Source: Planococcus ruber (GTDB taxonomy: Bacteria; Bacillota; Bacilli; Bacillales_A; Planococcaceae). Taken from it: a DNA stretch of 64,000 bases. Shown one piece after another: positions 23,730-32,431 of the stretch. Every line of letters begins with the position of its first letter. Positions within the stretch are counted from its first letter, which is position 1. Location of the stretch: the NCBI RefSeq assembly GCF_022819085.1, contig NZ_JALHAG010000004.1, forward strand, positions 496,001-560,000. The letters are read 5' to 3'. A model generated the notes under the pieces. The model saw only the letters and a program-made list of their open reading frames with translations, did no database searches and was not told the origin of the DNA. A program made the position numbers and the translations under genes.

Positions 23730-24968
23730 CTAAGATTCCTTCAAGAAGGCTTTAGCATTCGACTGGTGCTCTTCATTGTGTGGAAAATCGAGCCGCCAAA
23801 GAATCAGTGCAATCACTACTATCCCGAAACAACCGATAATGACAGCCAACCGGATGGAAAAGAAATAAGAAACTGCACCAAATCCTAGAGTCAATGCTAT
23901 GATGCCCATGGCTTCTAAAAGAGCATAGATGCTGGAAACCCTCCCCAAGATATCTGCAGGAATCTGCTCCTGATAAAACGTCTGAAAACCCGTGTTGGCA
24001 AATGCGAGTGCAAATGCCAATACGAAGAAACCGGCAGCAGCCCCGTAGAAAGAGGATGAAAATGCATAAGTTAAATATCCTGCCGCTGTTCCTATAGCAC
24101 CGATTTGCATTAGAAACGCTACTGAAAGCTTCTTTACAAAAATCGTTGTAAGAATGGAACCCGCGATGATTCCCGCTCCCGCCACGCTGACCAAAAGTCC
24201 GTATTCCTCTTCTCTCAACTGCAAAACTTCAATGGAAAACGCGGCTTCCATCGAATCTAAGGCGGTGGCAGCTACCATCAATCCGCTGAACACTAAATAC
24301 ACTCTCGCAACGTTAGAGTTAGACTTGCTGAAAGCAAGGACCATCGCAAGATCTTGCTTTAATAAAGTCCATGAGATTGATTCAGCTTTTTCTCCCTTCA
24401 CTTTCTTTCCTTCCAAATTCGGCAATAGCGTTACAAGCAGGCCAGACCCCAGCAATGCTGCAGCGTTTATCGCAATCGCGACTTCCACTGAGCTTATGAC
24501 GAGCAAAACTCCTGCTATTGCCGGACCTAGGAAAAATGCTCCTGAATCTACCAGACTCCGAAAAGAATTGAAGCGTTTCCGCTGTTCCGGTGCCAGCAGC
24601 ATGCTCACATATACCATAGATGCAGGAACAAAGAGCGCATTTAATATACCTAGTAAGAAAACCAATAAGTAAATCATCTCAAGCGAATGGATGAATGGCA
24701 GGAGCCCAATTAGTATTGCCCGGGAAATATCCAAACTGATGATCAGCTGTTTTTTATTGAAGCGATCCACAATACTGCCGCCCCATCCATTCGTCACGAG
24801 CATAGCAGCCGGGGCAATCGCATATAAGGCTGCGACTGCAAAAGCAGACCCATCTGCCCTTTGCAAGACACTCAAATTCAACGCGATTAAATAAATCCAG
24901 GCACCGACATTCGCAATGCCGATGCTTATCAACAAAATGACCGGATTTCTCCAGTTTGCTTCAGCCAT
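23730..24968 (-). CDS. MFS transporter under T-box control
   Basis: 412 residues, about twelve hydrophobic segments. The loop 2-3 motif GGSIVDRFNKKQLI of the EntS-like/MFS_3 exporters is present near residues 62-75. The protein opens WRNPVILLISIGIANVGAW. Ribosome site AAAGGGTGGG, 5 nt before the ATG. The gene starts only about 30 nt after a T-box terminator, so expression should depend on the uncharged level of one tRNA. This suggests transport of an amino acid or a derivative, although this branch is usually exporters. Substrate unknown. Confidence 0.85.
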   Translation of the reverse strand: MAEANWRNPVILLISIGIANVGAWIYLIALNLSVLQRADGSAFAVAALYAIAPAAMLVTNGWGGSIVDRFNKKQLIISLDISRAILIGLLPFIHSLEMIYLLVFLLGILNALFVPASMVYVSMLLAPEQRKRFNSFRSLVDSGAFFLGPAIAGVLLVISSVEVAIAINAAALLGSGLLVTLLPNLEGKKVKGEKAESISWTLLKQDLAMVLAFSKSNSNVARVYLVFSGLMVAATALDSMEAAFSIEVLQLREEEYGLLVSVAGAGIIAGSILTTIFVKKLSVAFLMQIGAIGTAAGYLTYAFSSSFYGAAAGFFVLAFALAFANTGFQTFYQEQIPADILGRVSSIYALLEAMGIIALTLGFGAVSYFFSIRLAVIIGCFGIVVIALILWRLDFPHNEEHQSNAKAFLKES

Positions 24969-25000
24969 GTAGACCCACCCTTTCGATTTTCATAAAACGC

Positions 25001-25290
25001 AAAAAAGCCCACCTCCAAGACCTGATTGTCTTGGAGGCGGGATTCGAAAATCGCGGTGCCACTCCAGTTCCTTTAATATGTCGCCATATTAAGCTCATTA
25101 AGTACGGCAGTTTTCACTGCTTATACTTTTGCCCTGTAACAGGAGCTCCTGTCGCATCACCCCCGAAAAACGGTTCCGATGCGCTGCTCAGAGATTTGGT
25201 TCAGTGACTGGTTCTTGCCCTTTTTCAGCACACCGGGCTCTCTTTGAAGAATTTCCTCACTTACTCTTCTCTTCATCGCATTTGATTTTG
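25001..25290 (-). promoter_or_regulatory. T-box riboswitch leader of the MFS gene
   Basis: On the reverse strand there is the T-box core GAGTGGCACCGCGA (plus 25051-25064), then a terminator hairpin with arms CGCCTCCAAGAC and GTCTTGGAGGTGGG and a run of six T (25001-25040). Further upstream is a stem I region with an AGTAAGTGA strand facing TCACTGAACCAAA. The specifier codon cannot be fixed by eye: AAC, ACC or CCA fit depending on register. The TGGC in the core should pair with a tRNA whose discriminator base is G (Asn, Asp, Ser or Trp tRNAs by general knowledge), which favours AAC (Asn). Confidence 0.85.
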
Positions 25291-25336
25291 CTAATAATAG
25301 CATTTAACAAGCTATGTAGTCTATAAATAATTTACG

Positions 25337-25371
25337 AAAAAAGCGGCTTGGAGGAGCTCCAGCCGCTTTTC
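25337..25371 (-). terminator. Terminator of the AraC-type gene
   Basis: On the reverse strand AAAAGCGGCTGGAG pairs with CTCCAAGCCGCTTTT, with T-run. It overlaps the end of the gene at 25372. Paired A/T tails allow two-way function. Confidence 0.75.
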
Positions 25372-26229
25372 TTATTTTTTCAACGGAATCCAAATTTCGG
25401 AGTAATAATCATCTTGATAAGCATCACCTGCCGGATAGACTTCCAATTCGAGAGACGGTGCATGTTCATACTGGTTTGATGGAAACCATTCCGAAAAAAT
25501 TTGTTTCCATACAATGGGCATGGCTTCCGGCATAGCGCCGTGCACTTCGAAAACCGCCCATTTGGCAGCGGGTATTTCTATGGCTGCCAGATTAGCAGGA
25601 ACTTTGCCAGACGCTTCTACGCCAATCCAATAGTCCATTTTTTTGCCGTCCGCATTTCCATCGCAAATCCCAAGCAGCCCTTTGATTTCTCCATTGTTCA
25701 AGCCGACTAACAAGTCGCTTGTTCCATCGGCATTGGCCCTTTCCCACATTTTCGGTATGCCCTTCATATTTTCTCCGTCTACTAAAGAAAATTCTTCCTT
25801 GATACCCACCGCCTGAAAACTTTCCCTTTCCACAATACGGTACTTCATTGGACTTGCCCCTTTCAGATTCACCTGGATCACCAGGCGATTATAGGATTTC
25901 AGCTCTCCTATATGCTTTCGCGCGTCGCTCGGCGTCACGCCGTGCTGGCGGCGAAAAGCTTTTGTGAAAGCCTCGGGGGTGTCATAGCCATATTTGTAGG
26001 CGATATCGATGATTTTATGGTCTGTGCTCGCTAATTCGTGTGCAGCCAAAGTCAAGCGCCTGCCCCGCAAATACTCGCCTACTGACATGTCGGTCAAAAT
26101 GGAGAAGGTCCGTTGAAAATGAAACCCGGAACTCTTCGCTTCGCGTGCAATGTCTTCCATGCTGATCGCTTCCGTCAGATTCGCTTCCATGTAATCGATT
26201 GCCTGCTGCAGTGATTCTACCCATCCCAT
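25372..26229 (-). CDS. AraC-family regulator with GyrI-like ligand domain
   Basis: 285 residues. Residues 5-105 contain two helix-turn-helix units of AraC type (AISMEDIAREAKSS; then IIDIAYKYGYDTPEAFTKAF). Residues 125-285 form a GyrI-like/effector-binding domain (KYRIVERESFQAVGIKE; VWKQIFSEWFP; ending YSEIWIPLKK). Proteins of this type (Rob, YdeE) bind small drugs or metabolites. The ATG at 26229 has AGGGGTG 6 nt upstream. It reads away from the divergent T-box region and may act on nearby genes, but no target is evident. Confidence 0.85.
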   Translation of the reverse strand: MGWVESLQQAIDYMEANLTEAISMEDIAREAKSSGFHFQRTFSILTDMSVGEYLRGRRLTLAAHELASTDHKIIDIAYKYGYDTPEAFTKAFRRQHGVTPSDARKHIGELKSYNRLVIQVNLKGASPMKYRIVERESFQAVGIKEEFSLVDGENMKGIPKMWERANADGTSDLLVGLNNGEIKGLLGICDGNADGKKMDYWIGVEASGKVPANLAAIEIPAAKWAVFEVHGAMPEAMPIVWKQIFSEWFPSNQYEHAPSLELEVYPAGDAYQDDYYSEIWIPLKK

Positions 26230-26305
26230 ATCGCTCACCCCTTGCTTCTATCTTATCGGGCTCTTTCCCGTTTCTCCTGTCATTTTATGCTTTCATCGGA
26301 CCGTT

Positions 26306-26884
26306 TTAAAATTCCTCTTTTAACATCGAATACTGCGCCAAATCGACGAGCTCCCCTTTTAGCCGGAAATGCTGTCTAGCCACACCTTCCAATTTCATTC
26401 CCACTTTTTCGAGTACGCGCTGCGATTGGACATTCTCGGGCACAATCGGGGCTTCGATTTTATTCAGCTGCATTTCCGTAAAACCGAATTCGGCTAAAGC
26501 CTTCACTGCTTCTGCAGTTAATCCTTGCCCCCAATGATGATCCGACAAGGTGTAGGCGATTTCCGCTCTTGCATGTTTCGGAAGCCATTTCACAAAATCG
26601 ATGGTCCCAATCATTTTCCGGTCTGTTTTCAATTCGATTGCCCATGTCAGTTTGTTTTTCTGACGGTAAGCATTCAACACAAACGTGATAAACGCTTTGG
26701 AATCTTCAATGGTTCGATGTGCTGCCCAAGGCATAAAACGCGAAACTTTCGGTTCGGAAGCATACGCAAATAAATCTTCCGCGTCACTTTCTTTTATCCC
26801 TCTTAAAATCAGGCGTTCTGTTTCAATACTTGGCAAATTTCCATAAAATTTTTCAGCGTTCATGCACTCTTCCGTTCTCCCCAT
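26306..26884 (-). CDS. GNAT-family N-acetyltransferase (RimJ/RimL type)
   Basis: 192 residues with the RimJ/RimL layout: IETERLILRGIKESDAED at the start, HHWGQGLTAEAVKALAEFGF as acetyl-CoA loop, and NVQSQRVLEKVGMKLEG as last core helix-strand. It probably acetylates an amino group of a protein or small compound; the substrate is unknown. GGGGGT lies 7 nt before the ATG at 26884. A later ATG (codon 8) is possible. It is on the same strand as, and about 75 nt upstream of, the AraC-type gene. Confidence 0.85.
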   Translation of the reverse strand: MGRTEECMNAEKFYGNLPSIETERLILRGIKESDAEDLFAYASEPKVSRFMPWAAHRTIEDSKAFITFVLNAYRQKNKLTWAIELKTDRKMIGTIDFVKWLPKHARAEIAYTLSDHHWGQGLTAEAVKALAEFGFTEMQLNKIEAPIVPENVQSQRVLEKVGMKLEGVARQHFRLKGELVDLAQYSMLKEEF

Positions 26885-27039
26885 CCTTGCACCCCCTTGA
26901 ACTTATTCTTCCAATTATATGATAAGTACCGGTTTTTGGGCTACGGCCTTATGCTAAGAATAGATTCCTCTTTATTCCTTCGTTATAATTGAAAAGAATT
27001 ATAGAATGAATATAAATCAACTTAAAGGAGACCTGCCCA

Positions 27040-27381
27040 ATGTATATCGTAACGAACCGCATCAAAATGCAACCTGGCTTTGCCGAAAGAATGGCGCCAA
27101 ACTTCACTCGCCCAGGTGCTTTGCAGCAAATGAAAGGTTTTGTAAAAGTCGAAGTGACTGTTACGCAAAACCTGACAGAATATGATGAGCTGAATGTCAA
27201 CATGTACTGGGAAGACCTTGAAAGCTTTGACGCTTGGAAAAACAGCGACGCTTTCAAAGAATCCCACAAACGTCCGGAAACGGATTCCAACGAAACGCCA
27301 AAAGAATCGCCAATGCTTGGCAGCGAATTGATCATCACCAAAGTAGCTTCTACCATTGAAGCAGCGCCAGCTGAACAATAA
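27040..27381 (+). CDS. IsdG-family heme-degrading monooxygenase
   Basis: 113 residues, a single ABM fold. The catalytic triad of the IsdG family is visible at Asn6 (MYIVTNRIKM), Trp66 (SFDAWKN) and His76 (KESHKRP), one residue off the S. aureus numbering. The enzyme opens heme to release iron in the cytosol, using an electron donor; the reductase encoded at 29443 is a candidate. AAGGAG lies 9 nt before the ATG. It has its own terminator. No clear Fur box was seen. Confidence 0.85.
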   Translation: MYIVTNRIKMQPGFAERMAPNFTRPGALQQMKGFVKVEVTVTQNLTEYDELNVNMYWEDLESFDAWKNSDAFKESHKRPETDSNETPKESPMLGSELIITKVASTIEAAPAEQ

Positions 27382-27385
27382 AAAA

Positions 27386-27427
27386 GATCCGAAAGCCATT
27401 TTCTTTGAGGCTTTCGGATTTTTTTAT
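27386..27427 (+). terminator. Terminator of the heme monooxygenase gene
   Basis: GATCCGAAAGCC pairs with GGCTTTCGGATT around an 11-nt loop and is followed by seven T in total. Confidence 0.9.
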
Positions 27428-27580
27428 GGCTTAAAATTATTTCAAACCAATGCAGCTTTTCGCTCCGGTTTATGATTCCGTTTTCAAGCACTTCGGATCC
27501 AGAGCAGATCCTCCAACAGAAGAGAATCCCCTAAAACACTGGACACAGCTAAACGGATTTGCTAAACTAATAAAGTTACT

Positions 27581-27604
27581 TTAGCTAACCATTAGCTTAG
27601 CTAA
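27581..27604. promoter_or_regulatory. Candidate MarR operator, two TTAGCTAA sites
   Basis: Two perfect 8-bp palindromes TTAGCTAA at 27581-27588 and 27597-27604, centres 16 nt apart, with two further GCTAAAC blocks before them. They end 15 nt before the first possible start codon of the MarR gene, where self-repression would act. Confidence 0.5.
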
Positions 27605-27619
27605 CTATATTTAAAAGAG

Positions 27620-28063
27620 GTGTTTCCAATTAAAACATTCCAGGAATTTTTCCAGCAATATTTGCTGATGTACCGTCCTTTTGAAAGCCAGCTGAACCAG
27701 GAGCTTGGCAAACATGGCATACACAGAGCCCAGTGGACCATTCTTTATTACTTAGTCAATGAAGGGCCTTCCACTCTCGTTGAACTTGCCCATTATCAGC
27801 GCGTCGAAAAGCCGACGATGACACGCACGGTCAGCCGCTTGGAAGAGCTGGGGTATGTCACCCATATACCAGGCAAAGACCGCCGGGAAAAACGCATGCA
27901 GCTGACAGCAGAAGGCGAAAAAGTATACGAACAGGTGCGGATCACCGTTGATGCGTTCGAACAGGAAATTCTCAATGGGATTCCGGAAGAAACGCAGCGG
28001 CTGATTATCGATGCGATGAAAACAATCCGCATGAATCTAATCAATAAGGAGTCAACAAAATGA
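27620..28063 (+). CDS. MarR-family transcriptional regulator
   Basis: 147 residues with a winged helix (residues 45-105): LVELAHYQRVEKPTMTRTVSRL as helix-turn-helix (about 52-73), then the wing GKDRREKRMQLT. The start is unusual: the GTG at 27620 lies immediately after AAAAGAG and within a better AGAGGTG site that would instead serve an ATT codon at 27629. It overlaps the MFS gene by 4 nt (ATGA), so both are one operon. It presumably represses this operon through the TTAGCTAA sites and lets go when it binds a drug. Confidence 0.85.
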   Translation: MFPIKTFQEFFQQYLLMYRPFESQLNQELGKHGIHRAQWTILYYLVNEGPSTLVELAHYQRVEKPTMTRTVSRLEELGYVTHIPGKDRREKRMQLTAEGEKVYEQVRITVDAFEQEILNGIPEETQRLIIDAMKTIRMNLINKESTK

Positions 28064-29259
28064 ACGAAAACAAACCGAAATTATGGACCAGGAATTTTAT
28101 CGCCGCTTCCGGCATCAATTTCTTTCTTATCCTGATCTTCTACCTATTAATGGTCACCATTGCTACGTTTGCGGTTAAGGAATATGGAGCGACGACAAGC
28201 GAAGCCGGCCTCGTAACCGGGATCTTCATCATCGGCACCTTGATTGGGCGCTTGGTAATCGGACGCTATATTGATAAGATCGGGCGCAAACGGACATTGA
28301 TCATTGGACTCATCCTTTTCACAGCAACCAGTCTTTTATACTTCGTGCATCTCGGTACCGCATTCCTGATTGTTACCCGGCTGCTGCATGGCATGACACT
28401 CGGTTTAGCGAGCACTGCTGCCGGAACAATCGTGGCGCAAATCATTCCCATGTCACGAAAAGGGGAAGGGATCGGCTATTTCAGTATGAGCGCTACCATG
28501 GCTACTGCCATCGGACCGTTTATCGGGCTGTTCATGAGCCAGCGCACCACTTTTGAAACCATCTTTGCAGTTTGCCTTGCTCTAGGCGTTATTAGTTTCT
28601 TTATTTCCTTATTAGTGCAAGTTCCGCCGTTGGAAGAAGCACCAAAAGCAGACGATTCGAAAGGCTTTAAGCTTTCAAACTTCCTTGAACCGAAAGCGAT
28701 TCCGATTGCCGTCATTACGTTAGCGGTCGGCCTTTGCTATTCAAGCGTTCTCTCGTTCATCAATTTCTATGCCATTGAAATTGACCTGGTCGACACAGCG
28801 AGTTTGTTCTTTGTGGTCTATGCGTTAGCGGTGCTTGTCTCCCGTCCGTTCACTGGACGTTTAATGGATATTAAAGGTGCCAATTACGTCATGTATCCGG
28901 CGTTCATTCTTTTCGCTGCAGGCCTGTTCCTGCTTAGCACCGCGGGCAATAGCGTAGCGTTATTGTTATCCGGTGTATTAATCGGACTGGGCTTCGGGAA
29001 CATGCAGTCCACGACGCAGGCTGTGGCAGTTAAGCTGACGCCTTCGCACCGGATGGGGCTTGCCACTTCGACGTTTTTCATCTTTATGGATGCGGGACTC
29101 GGTTTCGGGCCTTACGTATTGGGCTTCATCATCCCGTTGATCGGCTATAGCTCCACCTATTTCATTTTGGCTTTTGCAGCGCTCGGTTTTGCTGTGCTCT
29201 ATTATTTCCTGCACGGCATCAAAGAACACAAAGCCAACCGCGCCACTCTTGCCCAATAA
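28060..29259 (+). CDS. MFS drug-efflux transporter
   Basis: 399 residues, twelve hydrophobic segments. Motif A between segments 2 and 3 is well kept (GRYIDKIGRKRTLI, about 68-81), and the segment 5 region has IVAQIIPMSRKGEGIGYFS. The opening (MNENKPKLWTRNFIAAS) is typical of the YwoG/YfkF-like branch. Proton-driven export of toxic compounds is likely. Translation is coupled to the MarR gene through the ATGA overlap, and the shared terminator lies at 29409-29440. Confidence 0.85.
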   Translation: MNENKPKLWTRNFIAASGINFFLILIFYLLMVTIATFAVKEYGATTSEAGLVTGIFIIGTLIGRLVIGRYIDKIGRKRTLIIGLILFTATSLLYFVHLGTAFLIVTRLLHGMTLGLASTAAGTIVAQIIPMSRKGEGIGYFSMSATMATAIGPFIGLFMSQRTTFETIFAVCLALGVISFFISLLVQVPPLEEAPKADDSKGFKLSNFLEPKAIPIAVITLAVGLCYSSVLSFINFYAIEIDLVDTASLFFVVYALAVLVSRPFTGRLMDIKGANYVMYPAFILFAAGLFLLSTAGNSVALLLSGVLIGLGFGNMQSTTQAVAVKLTPSHRMGLATSTFFIFMDAGLGFGPYVLGFIIPLIGYSSTYFILAFAALGFAVLYYFLHGIKEHKANRATLAQ

Positions 29260-29408
29260 ATGAAAAAAGTTTGGTTTAGAAACTCGATATTTTGCAAAAC
29301 AGCTGCAAAGCGAATGGTTTTCCCGGCTTATTGCGGGAAGCAAGTCCATGGCGCCGCAGTGCGGATTCCAGAAGCAGATACTCGAATCCAACTGGTTTCT
29401 CAACAATA

Positions 29409-29440
29409 AAAGAGGCTCCTCATCAGAGGAGCCTCTTTTC
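29409..29440. terminator. Two-way terminator between convergent genes
   Basis: AAAAGAGGCTCCTC pairs with GAGGAGCCTCTTTT around ATCA. A and T tails on both sides serve the MFS operon and the reductase gene. The 150 nt before it contain no gene. Confidence 0.85.
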
Positions 29441-29442
29441 TA

Positions 29443-30492
29443 TTAAGACATTAATTGTTTCACGAGTTCTTTATTGCGTTTTTTGAAGACATCGTTGTGC
29501 GAGGAAACCATCGCGATGCCGTTTGCATCCGGCTCGATGTATTTCTTCGCTTTGTTGACCGCATTCGCCGCATCCTGGAAAGTGCCGGCAATGAGGTTCA
29601 GTTTGCCTGGGTGCTGCAGGATGTCGCCTGCTGCGTAAAGTCCGGGAACAGATGATTCGCTGTTAGCGTTGCCTGAGATGTAATAGCCGTCCGCAATTTC
29701 AATATCCAGATCGCTTTCTTCCAATAACGTAGCATCGCGTTCATAGCCGTGGTTGATGATGACTTCATCAATCGGCAATAAGGAAGTCTCGCCGGTTTCC
29801 TGATTCGTCAGTTCCACCAGCTCAATCGCATCGCGTCCATCCGATGCAATCAATTTTGTGATAGTGGTGTTCAGAAGGCAATGAGCTGAGCTGTTCATCA
29901 ATTGTTTAACTTGCGCTTCGTGGCCAGCCAACTCACCTTTTCGGTATGTGACGAAAACTTTTTCAGCAATCGGCTCCAATTCGTTTGCCCAGTCCACTGC
30001 GGAATTGCCGCCGCCGGAAATTAAGACAACCTTATCTTTAAACCGTTCCAGGGATTTTACTGTATAATTTAAGTTTGAGACCTCGAAACGTTCCGCACCT
30101 TTGATTTCGAGTTTCTGAGGGTTCAAGATTCCGCCGCCGACGGCAACGATTATGGTTTTGGAGAAATGGATTTCACCTGATGAGCCTGTCAGTTCGAACA
30201 GGCCCTGTCCGTTGCGTGAAATCATTTCCACTTTTTCATTCAGCACGACCTCCGGGTTGAAAGTCAGGCCTTGGGCAACGAGCTGGTCAATGAGCTTCGC
30301 GCCTTGAATCGGCATTTGCCCTCCAACATCCCAGATCATTTTTTCAGGATAAACGTGAATCTTTCCTCCTAATTGCGGCTGATATTCAATTAATTTTGTT
30401 TTCATTTCTCTCAACCCGCTATAGAAAGCTGAATATAATCCAGCCGGACCTCCACCGATAATCGTTACGTCGAAAACCTCTTGCTCCCTCAC
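29443..30492 (-). CDS. Ferredoxin/flavodoxin--NADP+ reductase, type 2 (thioredoxin-reductase-like)
   Basis: 349 residues. The FAD-binding GGGPAGLYSAFYSG lies near 13-26 and the NADP-binding GGGNSAVDWANE near 160-172. There is no CxxC pair, so it is not thioredoxin reductase. The C-terminal motif GLYAAGDILQHPGK is present. This is the YumC/YcgT type that passes electrons from NADPH to ferredoxin, flavodoxin or heme oxygenase partners. The GTG start has GGGAG about 7 nt upstream. Divergent from the siderophore transporter, with a Fur-like site between them, so iron limitation probably induces both. A role in iron release is inferred. Confidence 0.9.
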   Translation of the reverse strand: MREQEVFDVTIIGGGPAGLYSAFYSGLREMKTKLIEYQPQLGGKIHVYPEKMIWDVGGQMPIQGAKLIDQLVAQGLTFNPEVVLNEKVEMISRNGQGLFELTGSSGEIHFSKTIIVAVGGGILNPQKLEIKGAERFEVSNLNYTVKSLERFKDKVVLISGGGNSAVDWANELEPIAEKVFVTYRKGELAGHEAQVKQLMNSSAHCLLNTTITKLIASDGRDAIELVELTNQETGETSLLPIDEVIINHGYERDATLLEESDLDIEIADGYYISGNANSESSVPGLYAAGDILQHPGKLNLIAGTFQDAANAVNKAKKYIEPDANGIAMVSSHNDVFKKRNKELVKQLMS

Positions 30493-30553
30493 GTGATCAC
30501 TCCCGTTCGCATATTTTCAATTGACATTGAAAAAATTTCATCTTATAGTATGT

Positions 30554-30582
30554 ATTGTACCGAAAATGATAATCATTATCAA
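30554..30582 (-). promoter_or_regulatory. Sigma-A promoter of the reductase gene overlapping a Fur box
   Basis: On the reverse strand TTGATA (plus 30577-30582) and TACAAT (30554-30559) are 17 nt apart. The dyad TGATAATCATTATCA (30567-30581), the Fur consensus core, covers the -35 box and the spacer. The mirror-image position also suits control of the divergent ABC operon. Confidence 0.85.
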
Positions 30583-30625
30583 TTGATTTGTTGATAAATT
30601 TTTGAGAAATGGAGGGCCTTCAATT

Positions 30626-31417
30626 ATGGTTCGTCTCTTTACAGAGGATTTGAATGTAAGTTATGGTGAGCGATTAATCGTAAAAGACTTAAGCATTGAA
30701 ATTCCGGATAAAAAAATCACGACAATTATCGGCTCGAATGGCTGCGGGAAATCGACGCTTCTGAAAACGATTACGCGCATTATTTCCCATCAATCAGGTT
30801 CTGTTGTACTGGATGGCGGCAATATTGCCAAGGAAGGCACCAAAGCATTGGCGAAAAAGATGGCGATTCTTCCCCAGACGCCGGAAAGCGCCAATGGATT
30901 GACTGTCGGAGAGCTGGTCTCCTACGGACGCTTCCCTTACCAAAAAGGATTCGGCCGCCTTTCGAAAAAAGATTATGAAATCATCAATTGGGCACTCGAT
31001 GTCACCGGCACACAATTCTTTAAATACCATCCGGTAGATGCTTTATCGGGCGGGCAGCGCCAGCGGGTCTGGATTGCGATGGCTTTGGCTCAAGAAACGG
31101 AAATGATTTTCCTCGATGAACCGACCACTTACCTGGACATGGCCCATCAGCTTGAAATCCTTGAACTCCTTGAAAAGTTGAATCGTGAACAGCACCGCAC
31201 CATTGTAATGGTACTCCATGATTTAAACCAGGCTGCCCGTTTCGCCGACCACATTATCGCCATGAAAGATGGCCAAGTGGTCAAAGCCGGAAATTGCCAT
31301 GAAATCATTACACAACCTGTTTTAAAAGAAGTGTTCCGAATCGACGCTGAAATCGGCCTGGATCCGAGAACGCAAAAACCGATGTGCATTACGTATAATT
31401 TAATAAAAGGGGCTTAA
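30626..31417 (+). CDS. Iron-siderophore ABC transporter, ATP-binding protein (FecE/FhuC type)
   Basis: 263 residues from the ATG at 30626 (GGAGGG 9 nt upstream; the frame is open for 8 more codons). Walker A GSNGCGKST near 37-45, signature LSGGQRQR near 140-147, Walker B MIFLDEPTT near 160-168, and the H-loop in VLHDLNQA. It powers import of an iron complex with the two permeases encoded downstream. It is the first gene of the operon, followed 3 nt later by the binding lipoprotein. The upstream Fur-like box fits iron control. Confidence 0.9.
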   Translation: MVRLFTEDLNVSYGERLIVKDLSIEIPDKKITTIIGSNGCGKSTLLKTITRIISHQSGSVVLDGGNIAKEGTKALAKKMAILPQTPESANGLTVGELVSYGRFPYQKGFGRLSKKDYEIINWALDVTGTQFFKYHPVDALSGGQRQRVWIAMALAQETEMIFLDEPTTYLDMAHQLEILELLEKLNREQHRTIVMVLHDLNQAARFADHIIAMKDGQVVKAGNCHEIITQPVLKEVFRIDAEIGLDPRTQKPMCITYNLIKGA

Positions 31418-31420
31418 ATC

Positions 31421-32347
31421 ATGTTAAAGAAATTAATCCTTCCATTCTTATTGATTATGGTCATGCTGCTGGCAGCATGCGGAAATGATGAAGCAAAAGA
31501 TGAAAATACAGCAGATGCACCGAAAGAGGAATCCGGCACAATCACGTATGAATCTGAAAACGGACCAGTCGAAGTACCGGCAGACCCGCAGCGGGTTCTT
31601 GTATTGTCTACATACGCAGGTGACGTGATGGCGCTTGATGTGCCTTTAGTCGGCGTCGATTCCTGGTCAAAAATGAATCCTCGTTTTGAAAAAGATTTAG
31701 AGGGCGTGGAAGAAGTTACAGATCAGAACTTGGAAAAAATCATCGAATTGGATCCGGATTTGATCATCGGCTTGTCTACCATCAACAATATCGATAAACT
31801 GAAAGAGATCGCGCCAACCGTGACTTTCACTTATGGCAAACTCAGCTACCTTGACCAGCATTTGGAGATCGGGAAGCTTTTGAACAAAGAAGAAGAAGCG
31901 AAAACCTGGATTGAAGATTTCCAAAAACGCGCACAGGAAGCTGGCGAAGAAATCCGTGCTGAAATCGGTGAAGATGCAACCGTTTCTGTCATTGAAAACT
32001 TTGACAAGCAACTATATGTGTTCGGCGATAACTGGGGCCGCGGCACCGAAATCCTTTACCAGGAAATGAAATTGAAAATGCCTGAAAAAGTTACTGAAAT
32101 GGCATTAGCTGACGGATTCTATGCTTTGTCTCAGGAAGTGCTTCCTGAATACATGGGAGATTATGTGATCTTCAGCAAAGACAGTGAACAGGACAACTCA
32201 TTCCAAGAAACCGAGTTGTTCAAGAATACGCCAGCTGTGAAAAACGGCCAAGTATTTGAAGCCAATGCAAAAGAATTTTACTTTAATGATCCTATTTCAT
32301 TGGAGTATCAGCTTGAGTTCTTCTTGGAGAATTTTTTAGGCAAGTAA
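31421..32347 (+). CDS. Iron-siderophore ABC transporter, substrate-binding lipoprotein
   Basis: 308 residues. Type II signal peptide with lipobox LLAAC (Cys20), then an acidic linker, then the class III binding-protein fold: PADPQRVLVLSTYAGDVMA, LDPDLIIGLSTINN, and DPISLEYQLEFFLEN at the C-terminus. It resembles the FhuD2/YxeB group for hydroxamate siderophores, but the ligand cannot be told from sequence alone. It is anchored outside the membrane and delivers iron complex to the FecCD permeases. A terminator-like hairpin after it probably raises its yield over the downstream permeases. Confidence 0.9.
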   Translation: MLKKLILPFLLIMVMLLAACGNDEAKDENTADAPKEESGTITYESENGPVEVPADPQRVLVLSTYAGDVMALDVPLVGVDSWSKMNPRFEKDLEGVEEVTDQNLEKIIELDPDLIIGLSTINNIDKLKEIAPTVTFTYGKLSYLDQHLEIGKLLNKEEEAKTWIEDFQKRAQEAGEEIRAEIGEDATVSVIENFDKQLYVFGDNWGRGTEILYQEMKLKMPEKVTEMALADGFYALSQEVLPEYMGDYVIFSKDSEQDNSFQETELFKNTPAVKNGQVFEANAKEFYFNDPISLEYQLEFFLENFLGK

Positions 32348-32367
32348 TTTAGAATCTGGACCATACC

Positions 32368-32405
32368 AAAAAGAGGGATTCTGCTTATGAGAATCCCTCT
32401 TTTCA
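32368..32405 (+). terminator. Intra-operon attenuating hairpin
   Basis: AAAAGAGGGATTCT pairs with AGAATCCCTCTTTT around a 7-8-nt loop. It lies between the binding-protein and permease genes, where partial termination would give more binding protein than permease. Confidence 0.8.
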
Positions 32406-32431
32406 CTCTATAACAGAAATGATGGTTGACT

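Noticed and set aside
24956..25207. 83-codon forward frame over the T-box
   Set aside because: Lies opposite a well-supported regulatory RNA; no ribosome site.
26930..27039. Fur box before the heme monooxygenase gene
   Set aside because: Only a loose TTGAAAAGAATTATA match; far from the GATAATGATTATC consensus seen at 30567.
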